DNA of 64,000 nt from Methanospirillum sp. (GCA_012728895.1 JAAYEG010000017.1:1-64000); one strand, 5' to 3'; shown: positions 16,070 to 27,129, counted from the stretch's first letter. The notes: generated by a model from the letters alone, not told the origin. A program made the numbers and translations.

Positions 16070-17023
16070 CTAAGAGCGCGAGATCTCGTTCTCTTCCGAC
16101 AGCTCGACAACCAGTTCCGCGAGGGTCGCCTTGCGCTCTGCGTAGGCGTCGTGCTGATGGATGGACTCCTCGTTGGTCTGCTTGATCGTGATTCTGGTGT
16201 CCCCGGGGAGCTCGCTGAAGGTGGCGAGCACCTTCTTGGCCATCTCGCGGACGCAGTCCTCGACGAAGCGTGCGTTCTTGTGAGCGGCCATCACGACGGC
16301 CGACTCGTCCCCGCGCTTGAGCAGCTCGAAGGTCCTGGCCGACATCGAGTCCTTGAGGATCGTGATGATCGTCTCGAGGTCGACGTGCTCGTCGTCATCG
16401 ACCTCGATGCAGAGGAAACCGCGGCCCCTCTGGTTGTGTGTCGCCATCGGGACCTTATCGAAGAACTGCTGCGCGACCTCGCTCGTGACCCCCAGGTCGT
16501 GCAGAACCTGCGCGGCGTGCTCGGCCATGATGTTCTGGGCGCACGGGCAGGCCGTCATGCCGGTCACCTCCGCCCCGATCGACTTCCGTACGATCGGCTC
16601 GTGGAAGCCACGCTGCGCGATGGCCCGGGCGTTGACCTTGACGACCTCGTGACAGCTCGTCTTCGAGACGGGGGTCTCGCGCTTGACCATGAACTCCGAG
16701 CGCATGATCACCTCGGTCCTGTCCGCGTACTCGTGCCGATCGAGGAGACCGCGTGCGACGGCGCTGCAGAGCTGCTCGATCTCGGAGACGTCTCCCTCTA
16801 TCGCTTTTTGCAGAACTTCGTCGATCACCTCGAAGTTACGCGACAGGTTCGCGCCCTTGAGCGAGCCGGGAAGGTCGACGAAGACGTCGAACTTGGAGAT
16901 GAAGATGACAGGCCTCTTGTTCTTCCGCGAGACCTCGACCAGTTTCTGGACGTTCTTCACGCCGACGCGCGTCAGGTTTATGCGGACGTCGGGGCAGGTG
17001 GACTGGACATCAGGTAGTTCCAT
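16070..17023 (-). CDS. mptA: GTP cyclohydrolase MptA (type IB), methanopterin synthesis
   Basis: A 317-aa Fe(II)-dependent GTP cyclohydrolase producing 7,8-dihydroneopterin 2',3'-cyclic phosphate, the entry step to tetrahydromethanopterin. The start [22 protein letters not shown], the metal/catalytic region [23 protein letters not shown] and DDDEHVDLE are characteristic of the MptA/FolE2 family. The length is normal. It is on the same strand as frhADGB but isolated from it by an oligo-T tract. It is divergent from ilvC across a short gap. Confidence 0.95.
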   Translation of the reverse strand: MELPDVQSTCPDVRINLTRVGVKNVQKLVEVSRKNKRPVIFISKFDVFVDLPGSLKGANLSRNFEVIDEVLQKAIEGDVSEIEQLCSAVARGLLDRHEYADRTEVIMRSEFMVKRETPVSKTSCHEVVKVNARAIAQRGFHEPIVRKSIGAEVTGMTACPCAQNIMAEHAAQVLHDLGVTSEVAQQFFDKVPMATHNQRGRGFLCIEVDDDEHVDLETIITILKDSMSARTFELLKRGDESAVVMAAHKNARFVEDCVREMAKKVLATFSELPGDTRITIKQTNEESIHQHDAYAERKATLAELVVELSEENEISRS

Positions 17024-17077
17024 TACTCCGGCCTCTCTACGATAGCCTCAAGGCCCTCGTATCTGAAAATGCAAGAT

Positions 17078-17112
17078 AGACAGTTTATTCTCTTTTATTT
17101 AATATGTATATG
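17078..17112 (+). promoter_or_regulatory. ilvC promoter region
   Basis: AT-rich stretch TTTATTCTCTTTTATTTAAT followed by ATGTATAT, about 25-55 bases before the ilvC ATG and strongly contrasting with the flanks. It is the likely TATA region. An in-frame ATG at 17069 within it gives only a hydrophobic artefactual extension. Confidence 0.55.
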
Positions 17113-17137
17113 GCTTCAGGCCAGGGATGAAGACGAG

Positions 17138-18127
17138 ATGATCCAGAAATACTACGAATCGGACGCCGATATCGGGGCAGTGCAGGGCAGGCGGATCGCG
17201 GTGATCGGTTACGGATCCCAGGGACGTGGACAGGCGCTGAACCTTCGTGACTCGGGCCTCGAGGTGATCATCGGCCTACGGCCGGGACGGTCCTGGGAGC
17301 AGGCGAGTGCGGACGGGTTCGCCGTCTTCCCGGTCTCCGAGGCCGTGAAGCAGGCCGAGATCGTGCAGGTCCTCCTCCCCGACGAGTCGCAGGGAGCGAT
17401 CTACCGCACCGAGATCCGGCCGCATCTCTCCGACGGCAAGACGCTGATGTTCAGCCACGGCTTCAACATCCACTTCGGCCAGATCGTGCCGCCGCCGAAC
17501 GTCGACGTGATCATGGTGGCACCGAAGGGGCCCGGGCACATGGTCCGCCGGACGTACGAGGAGGGCAAGGGAGTCCCCGCGCTGATCGCGGTCCACCAGG
17601 ATGCAAGCGGGAAGGCGAAGGCGACGGCGCTCGGGTACGCGAAGGGGATCGGCGCCACGCGCGCGGTGGTGCTCGAGACGACGTTCGCGGAAGAGACGGA
17701 GACCGATCTCTTCGGCGAACAGGCCGTCCTCTGCGGCGGGATCACCTCGCTGATCAGGGCGGGGTTCGAGACGCTGGTCGACGCGGGGTACGCGCCCGAG
17801 ATGGCCTACCTCGAGGTGCTTCACGAGACGAAGCTGATCGTGGACCTGATCTACGAGGGGGGCTTCACGAAGATGCGCGACTCGATCTCGAACACGGCCC
17901 AGTACGGCGACCTGACACGGGGGCCACGGGTGATCGGAGACGAGTCCCGCGAGGCGATGCAGGAGATCCTCGCCGAGATCCAGACCGGGGCGTTCGCCCG
18001 CGAGTGGATGCTCGAGAACCTGGTGAACCGGCCCGTCTTCAACGCGCTCACCCGTGCCGACGAGGAGCATCTGATCGAGGAGGTCGGGGCCGAGGTCCGC
18101 GGAATGATGCCGCAGTTCAGGAAGTGA
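17138..18127 (+). CDS. ilvC: Ketol-acid reductoisomerase, class I
   Basis: A 329-aa NADPH- and Mg-dependent enzyme of valine/isoleucine synthesis. The start [11 protein letters not shown] is the standard archaeal/bacterial class I N-terminus. [17 protein letters not shown] is the Rossmann loop, [18 protein letters not shown] follows, and [10 protein letters not shown] and [17 protein letters not shown] carry the metal ligands. A longer frame from 17069 is rejected because its 23 extra residues cover the promoter. GGGATGAAG is a possible ribosome site. Divergent from mptA and followed by a T-rich terminator. Confidence 0.96.
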   Translation: MIQKYYESDADIGAVQGRRIAVIGYGSQGRGQALNLRDSGLEVIIGLRPGRSWEQASADGFAVFPVSEAVKQAEIVQVLLPDESQGAIYRTEIRPHLSDGKTLMFSHGFNIHFGQIVPPPNVDVIMVAPKGPGHMVRRTYEEGKGVPALIAVHQDASGKAKATALGYAKGIGATRAVVLETTFAEETETDLFGEQAVLCGGITSLIRAGFETLVDAGYAPEMAYLEVLHETKLIVDLIYEGGFTKMRDSISNTAQYGDLTRGPRVIGDESREAMQEILAEIQTGAFAREWMLENLVNRPVFNALTRADEEHLIEEVGAEVRGMMPQFRK

Positions 18128-18136
18128 GGGTTCCAT

Positions 18137-18146
18137 TCTTTTTTAC
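18137..18146 (+). terminator. T-rich terminator after ilvC
   Basis: TTCTTTTTTAC occurs ten bases after the ilvC stop, with six consecutive T. A short GC stem (CCCG/CGGG) follows directly. Confidence 0.5.
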
Positions 18147-18687
18147 CCGGCCCGTGCGGGTCCGGCGTCACTGCCTGCAGCGTTCATCGAACAAGTACCC
18201 TGCGCTCCCTGTCCATTTCGCATTCCCGTTATGCTGTTCAGCAGGGTCGCCACCCGCGTCATTCGGTCGCCCGGCGGGTTCTGCGGCGACGATGGGGGCC
18301 GGCAGGCCCGTCGTCGGGGAGTCCGGGGAACGGGCGGTCTCGTTCGCCTTCCTTGTCGTGCGTACCATCTGGCGCGACGAGCCCCTCCAACACCGTCATG
18401 AGAGCATCCCCGGTCATCCGAAAGGACCGACCCAGATCCGGCATGCCCCCCCGGTTCCCGAGAGCGACCGGACCGGGCTCCCGCCCCGGGACGTCGGCGC
18501 GGCATGACCCGGGGGAGATCGCGGGTGGGAAATCATGGTCGGGGAGACGGGGAGTCTGTCTGCACGAAAACAGGCACCCGGAGCCCGGCATAACCCCGGA
18601 AAGCCCTTCCCTGGGAGCTCCGCAACGCCATTCGGCGTCGGGAAACTCACGGACAGGTTCATCACGGTTCCGGGCACACAATCGTCC
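18147..18687. other. Non-coding gap, about 540 bases
   Basis: GC-rich sequence between ilvC and the flavodoxin gene. Frames crossing it are Pro/Arg/Gly-rich on both strands and none has a recognisable domain or start context. No tRNA fold or long repeat was found. The upstream in-frame extension of the flavodoxin (ATG 18535) lies here and is considered spurious. Confidence 0.55.
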
Positions 18688-19176
18688 ATGCGCGTCGTGA
18701 TCGTCTTCTACTCGCTCTCGGGGAACACCCGCCGCGTCGCGAAGCTGCTCGCCTCGCGGCTCGCCGGGCCGGACCTGGTCGAGGTCCACGACCGGCACCA
18801 GTATTCGACCCTGACTGCGTACGCCTCCGGCGCCCCGCGGGCCATGCGGGGGGAAGTGGCGGAGGTCGACCCGTCCGAGATCGAGGTCGGGGACTACGAT
18901 CTGGTCGTGCTCGGATCGCCCGTCTGGGCCTTCTCCCCGACGCCGGCTGTGAACGGCATTGTCGCAGCGCTCCGTGGAATCGAGGGAAAAGAGGTCGTGA
19001 TCTTCGTCACCTCGGCGGGAGTGCCTGGCGACGCGGCCGGGAAGCTACAGGCCGCATCCGAGGCGCGCGGCGCCCGCGTCCGGGGCTCGGTCGCGTTCGA
19101 CCGGAAGGACCTCGATAACGAGAGAAAGATGGCCGACCTCGTCGGGCTCGTCACGCGTCCGCCATCCGCCGGCTGA
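18688..19176 (+). CDS. Flavodoxin-like protein
   Basis: A 162-aa FMN-binding flavodoxin fold. [20 protein letters not shown] carries the phosphate-binding loop (SLSGNTRR), and [19 protein letters not shown] the second FMN-contact region. Likely an electron carrier or a small NADPH:FMN-type protein. The start is ATG 18688, since the family begins with this beta strand; 51 upstream in-frame residues look non-coding. The last 26 bases overlap the 3' end of purL on the other strand. Confidence 0.85.
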   Translation: MRVVIVFYSLSGNTRRVAKLLASRLAGPDLVEVHDRHQYSTLTAYASGAPRAMRGEVAEVDPSEIEVGDYDLVVLGSPVWAFSPTPAVNGIVAALRGIEGKEVVIFVTSAGVPGDAAGKLQAASEARGARVRGSVAFDRKDLDNERKMADLVGLVTRPPSAG

Positions 19177-21226
19177 GGGTTCCGAGCGCCGCCTCGATCT
19201 CCTCGGGCTGGAGTGTCAGGGAGGCATTCGGCGCGGTGACCCGGAGCCCTGCGCCCCCCACCCTCCCGATGACGCGGTGGGGGACCGATGCGATCAGGGC
19301 CGGGTCGGCAGCGGCCATGAGGAACCGGCCCGGAGTTTCCGAGAAGAGGGCCTCGAGCAGGTCGCCCTCGAGCTCCACCTCGGCGTCGGGCGCGAGCGTC
19401 GCGAGAGCGGCGAGGAGCCCCCCCTGCGAGAGGTCGGTCGCCGTGACCCGCTCGGATGAGGCAATTGCCTCCCGGACCTGCACCAGGGTCGCCGGGTCGC
19501 CGATCGTCGGCGCGTGCCCCCCGCACCCGGTGACGGCGTCCAGGACGGACCCCCCGAAGCCGGGCGTGGTCTCGCCCGCGAGCGCGAGCGTCCAGCCGGG
19601 CTCCGGCTTCGACCAGCGCCGGATCGGCCCCCTCCCGATCATCCCGATCGACGGCGTGGGCTTGATCTGGGTCCCGTGCTCGTCCGACTCGTTGTAGAGC
19701 GAGACGTTCCCCCCGACCACCGGGCAGCCGAGCGTGCGTGCCATGTCGCCGAGCCCCCGGACCGCCTGGACAAGCTGCCAATAGACCTCGGGGTGGACGG
19801 GGGAGGCGAAGTTCAGGCAGTTCACGATCCCGACCGGGACCGCGCCTGCACAGGCCAGGTTCGCAGCGTTCTCCAGGACGGCGTTCGCGGTTCCCTCGTA
19901 GGGCTTGAGGTGGATCTGGCGCGGATTGCACCCGCAGGAGAGGACGAGGGCGGCGTTTCCGAGCCGCAGGACTGCCGCGTCGTGGCCCACGTCGACCGTC
20001 CGGACCTGGACGTCGTGGTCGTACTGTTCGTAGACCCAGGCCCGGCTCGCGACCTCCGGGTGGGAGAGGACCATGAGCGCCAGCTCGCGGAGCGGCCGCT
20101 CCGGTCGGACGAACGGCCGCTCGGCCGCGTACGGCTGCTCGGGGAGGGAGCAGCCCGGCGCTCCGCGGATCAGCACGTCCATCGGCAGGTCGCAGACCAC
20201 GTCGTTCCAGAACGTCACGATGTAGCGTGGCTCGGCGATGACCTCGCCGATCTCGGACCAGGCCAGGTCGAAACGCTCGGCGATCCCGCCGATCAGCCCG
20301 ACGTCGTCTGGGGCGACCTCGAGACACATCCGCTCCTGGCTCTCGGCCAGCATGATCTCGACGGGGGTCATGCCGGTCTCGCGCAGGTGGACCTGTTCGG
20401 CCTGGATACGGCCGCCGAAGGTCGAGCACATCTCCGAGGAGGCCCCCGCGAGGCCGGCCGCCCCGAGGTCACGGCAGGAGAGCACCTTGCCGGTCTCGAC
20501 CATCGCGAGTATCCCCTCGATCAGCAGCTTCTCGGTGAACGGGTCTCCGATCTGGACCGACGGGCGGTCCGCCGCCTCTGAATCCTCCGAGAGGTCACGC
20601 GAGGCGAACGACGCCCCGCCGAGACCGTCGCGCCCGGTCGGGGCACCCACGAGCAGGAGCTTGCTCCCGGGCCGCCGGACCCTCCCCGTGACGTAGGCAT
20701 CGGGCCGGACGGTGCCGACGCAGACCACGTTGACGAGCGGGTTCCCGGAGTAGGACGGATCGACGACCACCTCGCCCCGGACGACGGGGACGCCGATGCA
20801 GTTGCCGTACCCCCCGATTCCCTCGACCACACCGGTGAAGAGCCGGCGGTTCTTCTCGTCCTCGAGCGGTCCGAAGTAGAGGGGATCCATCAGCGCGACC
20901 GGCCGGGCGCCCATCGAGAGGACGTCGCGGACGATCCCCCCGACTCCCGTCGCCGCCCCGTCGTAGGGATCGACGTAGCTCGGGTGGTTGTGGCTCTCCA
21001 TCCCGATCGCGAGCGCGACTCCCTCCGAGAACCGGACGATCGCAGCGTCGTCGCCGGGCCCGACCAGCACGTCGGGGCCGGTCGTCGGCAGGGTCCTCAG
21101 CAGGTGCTTGGTCGAGCGGTACGAGCAGTGCTCGGACCAGAGGTTCTCGAGGCAGGCGACCTCGACCGGGGTCGGCTCCCGGCCGAGGAGCCGCCGGGCC
21201 TCGGCGAGGTCGGCGTCGGACAGCAT
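19151..21226 (-). CDS. purL: Phosphoribosylformylglycinamidine synthase, PurL subunit
   Basis: A protein of about 691 aa, the FGAM synthetase small-type PurL (works with PurS and PurQ) of purine synthesis. Motifs: [15 protein letters not shown] with the catalytic His, [50 protein letters not shown], and two AIRS-type repeats. ATG 21226 ([11 protein letters not shown]) is preferred over ATG 21235, because a TTTATG box lies near the leaderless distance. It converges on the flavodoxin gene. Confidence 0.95.
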   Translation of the reverse strand: MLSDADLAEARRLLGREPTPVEVACLENLWSEHCSYRSTKHLLRTLPTTGPDVLVGPGDDAAIVRFSEGVALAIGMESHNHPSYVDPYDGAATGVGGIVRDVLSMGARPVALMDPLYFGPLEDEKNRRLFTGVVEGIGGYGNCIGVPVVRGEVVVDPSYSGNPLVNVVCVGTVRPDAYVTGRVRRPGSKLLLVGAPTGRDGLGGASFASRDLSEDSEAADRPSVQIGDPFTEKLLIEGILAMVETGKVLSCRDLGAAGLAGASSEMCSTFGGRIQAEQVHLRETGMTPVEIMLAESQERMCLEVAPDDVGLIGGIAERFDLAWSEIGEVIAEPRYIVTFWNDVVCDLPMDVLIRGAPGCSLPEQPYAAERPFVRPERPLRELALMVLSHPEVASRAWVYEQYDHDVQVRTVDVGHDAAVLRLGNAALVLSCGCNPRQIHLKPYEGTANAVLENAANLACAGAVPVGIVNCLNFASPVHPEVYWQLVQAVRGLGDMARTLGCPVVGGNVSLYNESDEHGTQIKPTPSIGMIGRGPIRRWSKPEPGWTLALAGETTPGFGGSVLDAVTGCGGHAPTIGDPATLVQVREAIASSERVTATDLSQGGLLAALATLAPDAEVELEGDLLEALFSETPGRFLMAAADPALIASVPHRVIGRVGGAGLRVTAPNASLTLQPEEIEAALGTLSRRMADA

Positions 21227-21347
21227 GACACACAAGGGTCGACGGTCACGGGCATAAAGGCATGGCGACTCGTCCGGGGCCGACCCGTGCCGGTCCTTGG
21301 GGGCGGGGGCGACCGGGATGGCCCCCGGGGCCGGGCATGACCGTGGA

Positions 21348-23882
21348 TCAGGTCCGGTTGAAGAGCGAGACCACGTCCGCGAAGTCGATCCGGCCGTTCC
21401 CGTTGAAGTCGAAGGCCTCGAGCGGCTCGTTCTCCGCGATCCAGGCCATCTGGTTGAAGAAGAGCACCACGTCCGCGAAGTCGCTCCTCCCGTTCCCGTT
21501 GACGTCGTCGTAGAGTCCGTCCGTGCCGAGTCTCACGGGTGAGGACTCGGCGCCGGGAACCGCGGTGACGCTGGGCGCCTGGGCCGTCACGATGACGCCT
21601 TCGGCCAGGGTCGTCGAGTTCGTGAAGAACGCGTTGCCCGCGGTCAGCGTCACGGTGTAGTTACCCGGGCATTCGTACGCGTGCACCGGGTGCTGCGTGA
21701 CCGAGGTGTTGCCGTCCCCGAAGTCCCAGAGCCAGTGCTCAGGCTCGCCGGTCGAGGTGTCGGTGAACGCGACCTCGAGCGGTGCAGGGCCCTCCGTCCG
21801 GTCTACCGTGAATGAGGGCGTCACCACGTCGAAGACCTTGACCAGGCCAGGGAGGATCCGGGTGTCCGAGTACCGGGTGTTGCTGGCCATCAGCGAGACA
21901 TCGAAAGTTCCGGCGGTCGAGTAGACGTGAACCGGTTCCCGTTCGATCGACGTTCCGCCGTCCCCGAACTCCCACGAGAGATCGTGAGGGTTTCCCCCGG
22001 AGGTGCTCGCGAACCGCACCGGGGCACCGACGGGCACCAGCGTCGGCGTTGCGCTGAACGACGCGGTGACCGGGCCCTCGACGCTGATGCAGTCGGTCCT
22101 GGTCACCACGTCGTGCCGGAGGTTGTCGGCGGCGATCAGCCTGATCGTGTAGTTGCCTGGCGCTCCGTACACATGGACCGGGTCCCGCTCCGAGGAGGTG
22201 TTCCCGTCCCCGAGGTCCCACCAGCGCAGGGTCGCGTTCTCCGAGAGGTCGTTGAACCGGACCGTGAGGGGCGCCTCACCCGAGAACGGGGTGGCCGAGA
22301 AGCCGGCGACGACAGAGTCGCCGGTCGGCGTTCCCTCCCTGTTGAGCACGTAGGTGTTCCTTTCACCCTCCTCGTTGATGATCGGCATCCCGTTGCCGAC
22401 CGCCGTGATCTCGAACGAGGAATCGGTGACCGGGAGCTGGTACGCGGATTCGTTCTTGTACCATCCGAGGATGCTCTGGAATCCACGGTCGCTCGTGACC
22501 CCGGTGTGCCGGAAGCCGGTGACATCGATCCCCCGCGAGAACGCGAGCCAGAGTGCCCAGCGGAGGTTGTTCGCACAGGTGCAGTCCGCGATCGATATCT
22601 CCTCGCTCGCCTTGCAGACCTTCCACCCGTAGGTGCTGCCGTCGTCCGTGCACCCCTCGAACGATGTGTTCGCTCCACCGTGGACGTAGTAGCCACAGTT
22701 CCGGTTGTTGAAAGAGACGCAGTCCTGGAGGTGCGTGTCGCGCGAGAGGTAGTAACCCGACATGAAGAAGTGGTCCGCGTAGGTGTTCCGCTGGCCGTTG
22801 TTGGAGCTGATGCAGTTCCTGAAAACGATGTTCTTCGAGATGGTCCGCGGCCCGGGCGGGTTCGAGTACCGGGCGCCGGGCTCGAGGTGGAACCCGGACT
22901 CCCAGTTGTCCGTGGCCACGCAGTTCACGACCTCGCAGTTGACGAGATCCTGCCACTCGTGCAGGTCGAAGCCGGTGATCCACTCCGATTTCGACTGGTT
23001 CGTCGAGGTGATCGTGGGGTCGGTGATCCCGGGATCGCCGGCGACACCGTAGCCACACCCGGTGGCCCGGCAGTCCAGGAACCGGATGTTCGTGGTCGCG
23101 CGCGTCACCCGGTCGTTGTAGTCCTGGTTCATGTTGAACCCGTGCGTGTGGGCGTTGAAGGCCTCGCACGCGTAGAACTCGACGTCGTCAATCACGTCCA
23201 CGGGCGGCGCGACCCAGACGAAGAACATCCCGTTCCCGTAGGCCAGGCACCAGTTCCCGTCGAGGTCGACGGAGGTGGCATGGACGTCCCGGACCCTGAC
23301 GTGGCTCCGGGTGACCATGATGAAGCCGTTGCCGCGCAGGGTGAAGCCCCCGACGTTGACGTACGGGGCCCCGATCGAGACGGGCAGGTACCCGGTGCTG
23401 CCGGGCTTGGCCTTGATCTGGATCGTGGTGTTGGCTGACCCCTGGCCCCGGAGGGTCGTGCTGGCCTGGAGCGTGATCCGGTCCGAGCACCGGAATGTGC
23501 CGTCGAGGAGCTCGACGATCCCGCCCCGGGCCGCCACGATCGCGTCGTTGATCTCTCGCTCGTCGTCGACCCCGTCGCAGACATAGAGCTGGGTTCCGTT
23601 GGGGGGCGTGAGAACCGAGTCGCTGGCGGCCACGCAGACGCGGTTCTCGTTGACGGGCGCGAAGGTCGGCTGGGGAACGGCCGTCGCTGGAAACAGCCGT
23701 GTCTGGATTCGTTCGGGAAGCGACGCGGGGAAAGGATCCGGGACATCGATCGGGTCGAGCGGGTCCGGCGCCGGAAAGACGTGACCGTATCCCGGCGTCC
23801 CGCCGGTGTCGGCGACGGTCGGGACCGGGATGAGGGCGATAAGGAACACCACGAAGATCGTAACAACCCAGCGGCATCTCAT
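21348..23882 (-). CDS. Secreted beta-helix protein with three PKD domains and a dockerin-like C-terminus
   Basis: 844 aa. A signal peptide ([20 protein letters not shown], cut near VADT) is followed by a parallel beta-helix region (about 60-480) that starts with [20 protein letters not shown] and has repeated short turns such as [15 protein letters not shown]. Three PKD domains follow (about 527-780; [27 protein letters not shown]). The end (about 790-844) holds two dockerin-type calcium loops, [17 protein letters not shown] and [17 protein letters not shown]. Beta-helix proteins of this kind often bind or cleave polysaccharide; no catalytic residues can be assigned here. The start is ATG 23882 directly before the signal; an in-frame extension to 24437 has non-coding composition and is dropped. 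Confidence 0.88.
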   Translation of the reverse strand: MRCRWVVTIFVVFLIALIPVPTVADTGGTPGYGHVFPAPDPLDPIDVPDPFPASLPERIQTRLFPATAVPQPTFAPVNENRVCVAASDSVLTPPNGTQLYVCDGVDDEREINDAIVAARGGIVELLDGTFRCSDRITLQASTTLRGQGSANTTIQIKAKPGSTGYLPVSIGAPYVNVGGFTLRGNGFIMVTRSHVRVRDVHATSVDLDGNWCLAYGNGMFFVWVAPPVDVIDDVEFYACEAFNAHTHGFNMNQDYNDRVTRATTNIRFLDCRATGCGYGVAGDPGITDPTITSTNQSKSEWITGFDLHEWQDLVNCEVVNCVATDNWESGFHLEPGARYSNPPGPRTISKNIVFRNCISSNNGQRNTYADHFFMSGYYLSRDTHLQDCVSFNNRNCGYYVHGGANTSFEGCTDDGSTYGWKVCKASEEISIADCTCANNLRWALWLAFSRGIDVTGFRHTGVTSDRGFQSILGWYKNESAYQLPVTDSSFEITAVGNGMPIINEEGERNTYVLNREGTPTGDSVVAGFSATPFSGEAPLTVRFNDLSENATLRWWDLGDGNTSSERDPVHVYGAPGNYTIRLIAADNLRHDVVTRTDCISVEGPVTASFSATPTLVPVGAPVRFASTSGGNPHDLSWEFGDGGTSIEREPVHVYSTAGTFDVSLMASNTRYSDTRILPGLVKVFDVVTPSFTVDRTEGPAPLEVAFTDTSTGEPEHWLWDFGDGNTSVTQHPVHAYECPGNYTVTLTAGNAFFTNSTTLAEGVIVTAQAPSVTAVPGAESSPVRLGTDGLYDDVNGNGRSDFADVVLFFNQMAWIAENEPLEAFDFNGNGRIDFADVVSLFNRT

Positions 23883-24543
23883 GCGATACAGTTTTTCGCG
23901 AGTCAAGATGTGTGTATCGATATCTACCCGGAGCTGGCCCATGCGTCGCGGAGCGAGGCATGAGCCCCCGGCACGGTCATCGCGCGGCTCGCGCAGTTCC
24001 CGGGTGGATGAGAGAGACCGAGATCCCGGAGGGGGGGTGACCGGCCCGCGTTCGTCATCTCCGACGGGATCCTGCCCGCCAGGAGTGCGTGGAGAGGTCG
24101 TGACCGTCGACCGTCGCTCCCCCTTTACCACCCCTCGAACGGGAGGCGGGCCCGTGCCCGGTCCCCCGGGGGGAACGTCCGTTCCCCACCGGCGGATCCT
24201 CCTGGAATCCCACGGGAGCGTCGCGGTCGTGGCCCACGCGCGGATCCCTGCCCGCGATCCTGTTTGAGAGGCGAGGTCCGTCCATCCCGACACCGCCCCG
24301 CTCCTTCCCGTCCGTGCAGGAAGAAAGAGGGTTCCGGGAGTTCTTGACCCCTGCCCCCTGTCCCCTCTGCCACCGGGATCACGTGGCACTGGCTCCCCCT
24401 TGACCGTGCCCGGCACCGGGCCTGGGGAGGTCTGCACCCGGTCTGCCCCGCGAGGGCTGATCCGCGCCTTCGTGCCGTCTCCACGACGTCCCTGAGCCGA
24501 GATCTAACAGTATATAATCGCTCCACGCGTATAGTGAACCATC
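23883..24543. other. Divergent intergenic region, about 660 bases
   Basis: Separates the beta-helix protein (minus) from aIF2-beta (plus). The end near 23883-23940 is locally AT-rich and likely holds the minus-strand promoter. The middle is GC-rich with no supported gene, despite long open frames. The right end carries the aIF2-beta TATA box. Confidence 0.5.
24509..24521 (+). promoter_or_regulatory. aIF2-beta TATA box
   Basis: AGTATATAATCG lies about 25-35 bases before the ATG at 24544 in a GC-rich context, consistent with a leaderless or very short-leader transcript. Confidence 0.6.
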
Positions 24544-25158
24544 ATGGTCGATCCGTACGAGGCCCTGCTCAAGAAGGCCTACGAGCAGATAACGGAACCG
24601 AGCGGGACCGGCGAGCGGTTCGTCATACCCGAGGTCCGGGCGTATATCGAGGGGAAGACGACGGTCTTCGAGAACTTCGCCGAGATCGCTGACACATTCC
24701 GGCGTGAGAAGGAACACCTGATGAAATCGCTCGTCGGCGAGCTCGGGACGGCCGGGAAGATCGACGGCAACCGCGCGATCTTCAATGGTAAGTTCGAGGT
24801 CTCGCAGATCGCGAACGCGGTCAACAGCTACTTCAACGACTACATCCTCTGCAGCGAGTGCGGCCGACCCGATACGCGGCTCGTCAAGGACGACCGGATC
24901 CTGCTGCTCCGCTGCGACGCCTGCGGCTCGCACCGGCCCGTGCGGAAGCGCAAGCCCAAGGCCGAGGAGCCGGCGAAGATGTTCGAGGAGGGGAAGATCG
25001 TCGACGTCCATATCCAGTCGGTCAGCAAGCGGGGTGACGGGGTCGCACGCGAGGGCAAGTACATCATCTACGTTCCGGGAGGGAAGCCCGGACAGACGGT
25101 CAAGATCAGGGTGAACCGGGTCTCGGGCTCGATCGTCTTCACCGAGCGGGTCGTCTGA
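24544..25158 (+). CDS. Translation initiation factor aIF2-beta fused to a C-terminal TRAM domain
   Basis: 204 aa. Residues 1-140 are aIF2-beta: N-terminal helix, [31 protein letters not shown], and the zinc ribbon [11 protein letters not shown]...LLRCDACGS (C-x2-C, C-x2-C). It is part of the aIF2 heterotrimer that brings initiator Met-tRNA to the ribosome. Residues about 148-204 form a TRAM domain ([20 protein letters not shown]...[16 protein letters not shown]), a nucleic-acid-binding beta barrel. Stand-alone aIF2-beta is about 135-140 aa, so the TRAM addition may stabilise RNA contact; that role is inferred. The start ATG follows a clear TATA box. Confidence 0.92.
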   Translation: MVDPYEALLKKAYEQITEPSGTGERFVIPEVRAYIEGKTTVFENFAEIADTFRREKEHLMKSLVGELGTAGKIDGNRAIFNGKFEVSQIANAVNSYFNDYILCSECGRPDTRLVKDDRILLLRCDACGSHRPVRKRKPKAEEPAKMFEEGKIVDVHIQSVSKRGDGVAREGKYIIYVPGGKPGQTVKIRVNRVSGSIVFTERVV

Positions 25159-25293
25159 GAGAACCGGCTGGTTCTTTCGGGACGGCCATCGTGCGCACCA
25201 TGACCGCGGATCCGCCGTCCCGAAAACCGGTGCAGGAATGAGCGTCACGACGGGAGCCGGGCACCTCCCGTCGGGGGCTGGATCAGGGGTTAT

Positions 25294-27042
25294 TCAGGTG
25301 AACCTGAACGAGTCGAAGTTCAGGCCGTCCCCGTGGAACTGGATCCGGACCCGGTGTGTCCCCTTCGCGAGCCGGATTTGGGTCGATATCGAGGAGTAGG
25401 TCTCCATCGACCAGGTCCGGGGAGCCATCACCATCACCTCGGAACGGCCATCGACCTTCATGTCGAAGAACTGGCCGCCTGACTGGCTCGCGAGCCGGAA
25501 CGCGAGCTGGTAGTACCTTTCTTCGGGAATGGTGACCGTGTACTCGAGCCATTCACCGGACCTGATCTGCGTCACGACGTAGCTCCGGATCGCGGGGGCG
25601 TAGACGATATCGACCCCGTCGCCCCGGTACGCCCCGGCCTGGTTCCCCGGCGTCGTGTCGTGGTACGAGACGCCCTCGCCGCCGGGATTGTAATCCTCGG
25701 ACTGGATCGTTCCGGGGAGAGGAACGGCGGAACCCGTTTGCGACGGGACCGCCTGAGTCGTCCTCGTAACCGTGGGTGCCGTGGTGGTCGGCTTCACGGT
25801 GGCGGACCCCGCAACGGCGGAGAACGTGACCCGGTCCAGGTTCTGGCCGTCCCCGGAGAACCGGAACCGCAGCACCGCCGTGCCGGACGGGAGCGGGAGC
25901 GTGGTCGACGCCGTCGTCCACGCGCCCGGACCGCCCGTGGTCGGGACGGAGACCGTCGCGGCGTCCTTTCCGTTCACTGAGACCGCGATCGAGTGCGAGG
26001 AGGAACCCCAGGATGAGACCCGGAAGTCGGCACGGTACCGACCCACCGAAGAGACCGCGACCGTGTACTGCAGCCACTCCCCGTCCCGGACGAACGCGAG
26101 GTTCGTGGTGCCTCCCTGGACCTCGATGTCGACGTCGTCCTGGCGGTACGCACCGCCGCTGTTCCCCGGCGTCGTGTCCCGGTACGAGACCCCCGCGCCA
26201 CCGGGGTCGTAGTCTTCAGCCTCCAGGACACCCGGGACCTTCCGGACGGACAGCGACGGGACCGCCTGAGTCGTCCTCGTAACCGTGGGACGGACGGTCG
26301 GGACCGTCGTCCCGGGACCCGGGGACATCCTCGATAGGACGGGGGCGAGTGCCCGGTGCCAGGCACCCGCCATCTTTCGCTCCCCCGAGGTTTTCGGGTG
26401 GATCCCGTCGGGCTGGTTATCGGCGACACCGTCGTACCCCGTGAAGAGGTCCACGACCGCGACGGGGGAGGTCGGGGTCGAGAGCCCGGCGGCGATCGAG
26501 GGGAGGGCCCTGTTGAAGTCGAGCAGCAGCCCCTTGCTGTTGAGGCCCGCATCGCCGGTCGGGATGATCTGCGCCATCAGGACACGGACCCCCGGGTTCT
26601 TCTGCCGGAGGATCGAGACGATCTTCTTCATGTTCGCGATCCGGGTCGCGAGCGGTATACCTTCGAGCGCGTCGTTCGTTCCGACGTGAAGGAGGACAAT
26701 GTCCGGTGCCGGGGAGGACGCGAGCCAGGCGGCGAGGGGCGAGAACGACGGGGTCCCGACCATCATCCCCGTGGTGTATCCCCCGTGCCCCTCGTGATTC
26801 TGGTCAAAGGCGAACTTCGTGAACGCGGTAGAGGTCGAGCCCACGAAGTCCAGGCTGTATCCCGATGCGCGGAGGGATTCGTCGAGGTAGTAGCGGTAGC
26901 TCGGGTACGGGGAGGTGGTCCACGAACCGCCGCGCGTGATCGAGTCTCCGAGCGGCATGACCTTCACCGCGGCATCGGCCTGGACGGCGAGCGGCGCAAT
27001 GCAGATGCAGATGATGAGCAGAGAGAGGACGCGGAGTGTCAT
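25294..27042 (-). CDS. Secreted SGNH hydrolase with two CBM6-type carbohydrate-binding modules
   Basis: 582 aa. Signal peptide 1-24 (ends VQADAAV). The SGNH/GDSL esterase domain (about 25-235) shows block I PLGDSITRGG (nucleophile Ser), HVGTNDALEG (block III) and DGIHPKTSGE with the catalytic Asp/His. This resembles carbohydrate esterase family 3 enzymes that deacetylate xylan. Two CBM6-like modules follow (about 265-400 and 440-582), each starting with a GxxxxEDYxPGGxGVSYxDTTPGN pattern, joined by Thr/Pro linkers repeated exactly at DNA level. Its biological target is unknown. An AT-rich palindrome-bearing region lies upstream. Confidence 0.88.
   Translation of the reverse strand: MTLRVLSLLIICICIAPLAVQADAAVKVMPLGDSITRGGSWTTSPYPSYRYYLDESLRASGYSLDFVGSTSTAFTKFAFDQNHEGHGGYTTGMMVGTPSFSPLAAWLASSPAPDIVLLHVGTNDALEGIPLATRIANMKKIVSILRQKNPGVRVLMAQIIPTGDAGLNSKGLLLDFNRALPSIAAGLSTPTSPVAVVDLFTGYDGVADNQPDGIHPKTSGERKMAGAWHRALAPVLSRMSPGPGTTVPTVRPTVTRTTQAVPSLSVRKVPGVLEAEDYDPGGAGVSYRDTTPGNSGGAYRQDDVDIEVQGGTTNLAFVRDGEWLQYTVAVSSVGRYRADFRVSSWGSSSHSIAVSVNGKDAATVSVPTTGGPGAWTTASTTLPLPSGTAVLRFRFSGDGQNLDRVTFSAVAGSATVKPTTTAPTVTRTTQAVPSQTGSAVPLPGTIQSEDYNPGGEGVSYHDTTPGNQAGAYRGDGVDIVYAPAIRSYVVTQIRSGEWLEYTVTIPEERYYQLAFRLASQSGGQFFDMKVDGRSEVMVMAPRTWSMETYSSISTQIRLAKGTHRVRIQFHGDGLNFDSFRFT
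25741..25776. repeat. 36-base direct repeat, copy 1 (linker of the SGNH/CBM6 protein)
   Basis: Identical over 36 bases to 26254-26289. It encodes the TVTRTTQAVPS linker before the second CBM6 module. Confidence 0.85.
26254..26289. repeat. 36-base direct repeat, copy 2 (linker of the SGNH/CBM6 protein)
   Basis: The exact partner of 25741-25776. It encodes the linker before the first CBM6 module. The pair marks module duplication or a recombination point. Confidence 0.85.
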
Positions 27043-27129
27043 GGCAGATCAATCCCGGTGGATGTGCTGTCCCGGAGGGTGACACGAGCCCCCCCTCCGT
27101 GGGAGCGCCGGGGGTCGCGTCATCGGTCA

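Noticed and set aside
18535-18687. 51-residue N-terminal extension of the flavodoxin
   Set aside because: The flavodoxin beta strand begins at ATG 18688, and the extension resembles the surrounding non-coding GC-rich DNA.
23883-24437. 185-residue upstream extension of the beta-helix protein
   Set aside because: A true signal peptide starts at 23882; the extension is Gly/Pro/Arg-rich and would put the signal in mid-protein.
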